Below are positions 63,847 through 64,000 of a DNA stretch of 64,000 nt, in pieces. The stretch comes from Formicarius rufipectus (lineage: Eukaryota > Chordata > Aves > Passeriformes > Formicariidae). A program made the translations under genes and the position numbers. Positions within the stretch are counted from its first letter, which is position 1, and the number at the start of each line of letters is the position of its first letter. The notes under the pieces are model-generated. The model did not search any database, had not been told where the DNA came from, and saw only the letters and a list, made by a program, of their open reading frames with translations. Where the stretch lies: NCBI GenBank assembly GCA_013399695.1, contig VXAU01000190.1, forward strand, positions 251,149 to 315,148, written 5' to 3'.

Positions 63847-64000
63847 CTGTAATAGAGACAGAAAGGGTTTGTGTGAATCAGCCGGAAAAATATTACAGGT
63901 AAGTTTTAAAGCCTGATCTTCATTTGTGCAAGTACTTAACAAAATATAATTATTCCTCTAAAATATTGACTATTAAAAAAAAAAAAAAAAAAAAAAAAAA
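63847..64000 (-). other. Start of the LRRC2 intron upstream of W1, ending in an A run
   Basis: Intron sequence to the window edge. From 63975 to 64000 it is 26 A without interruption, so a scaffold end, a contig end or a microsatellite is possible. Confidence 0.7.

Overview
The window looks like AT-rich nuclear DNA from a bird. The evidence is several CR1 LINE copies on both strands with the typical CR1 3' tail, retroviral LTRs of kinds familiar from avian genomes, long GT-AG introns and one vertebrate gene. I cannot name the species. There is no bacterial or phage content, and I found no CRISPR array, tRNA or rRNA.

The only protein-coding gene I can support is LRRC2 (leucine-rich repeat containing 2), on the minus strand and running from the right edge to about 18.78 kb. 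Seven coding exons are visible, named W1 to W7 here in transcription order: 63636-63846, 51424-51580, 39027-39163, 24285-24430, 22440-22595, 20554-20690 and 19083-19132. All have AG acceptors and GT donors, and their phases join without a break into 330 codons plus one leading base and a TGA stop. The N-terminal exon (about 40 residues by comparison with mammalian LRRC2) must lie beyond position 64000. The protein is an N-terminal linker, eight to nine LRRs of about 23 residues, and a charged C-terminal helix and tail.

Layout. 1-18.7 kb is the 3' flank of LRRC2: no gene, many CR1 copies (one about 3.4 kb long), one LTR-like insertion inside a CR1, and an old ERV-type repeat at 15.1-16.0 kb. 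18.8-24.4 kb holds the last four coding exons. 24.4-39.0 kb is a long intron with an assembly gap (25058-25534) and two related solo LTRs 321 bases apart. 39.2-51.4 kb is an intron with older LTRs, CR1 copies, a solo LTR with a perfect 5-base target duplication, and a CR1 carrying a 163-base mini-LTR. 51.6-63.6 kb is an intron with an inverted copy of the 29-31 kb LTR family, another solo LTR, and a 1137-base duplication.

Three places show direct duplications joined by a single N (4120, 4927, 62626). They look like assembly joins rather than biology. The last one produces a false second copy of part of an LRRC2 exon.

I found no convincing undescribed system. The useful results are the reconstructed exon structure of LRRC2, the assembly errors, and a set of LTR insertions whose exact ends can be fixed by target-site duplications. 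Comparisons with CR1, LTR and LRRC2 sequences are from memory; no search was run.
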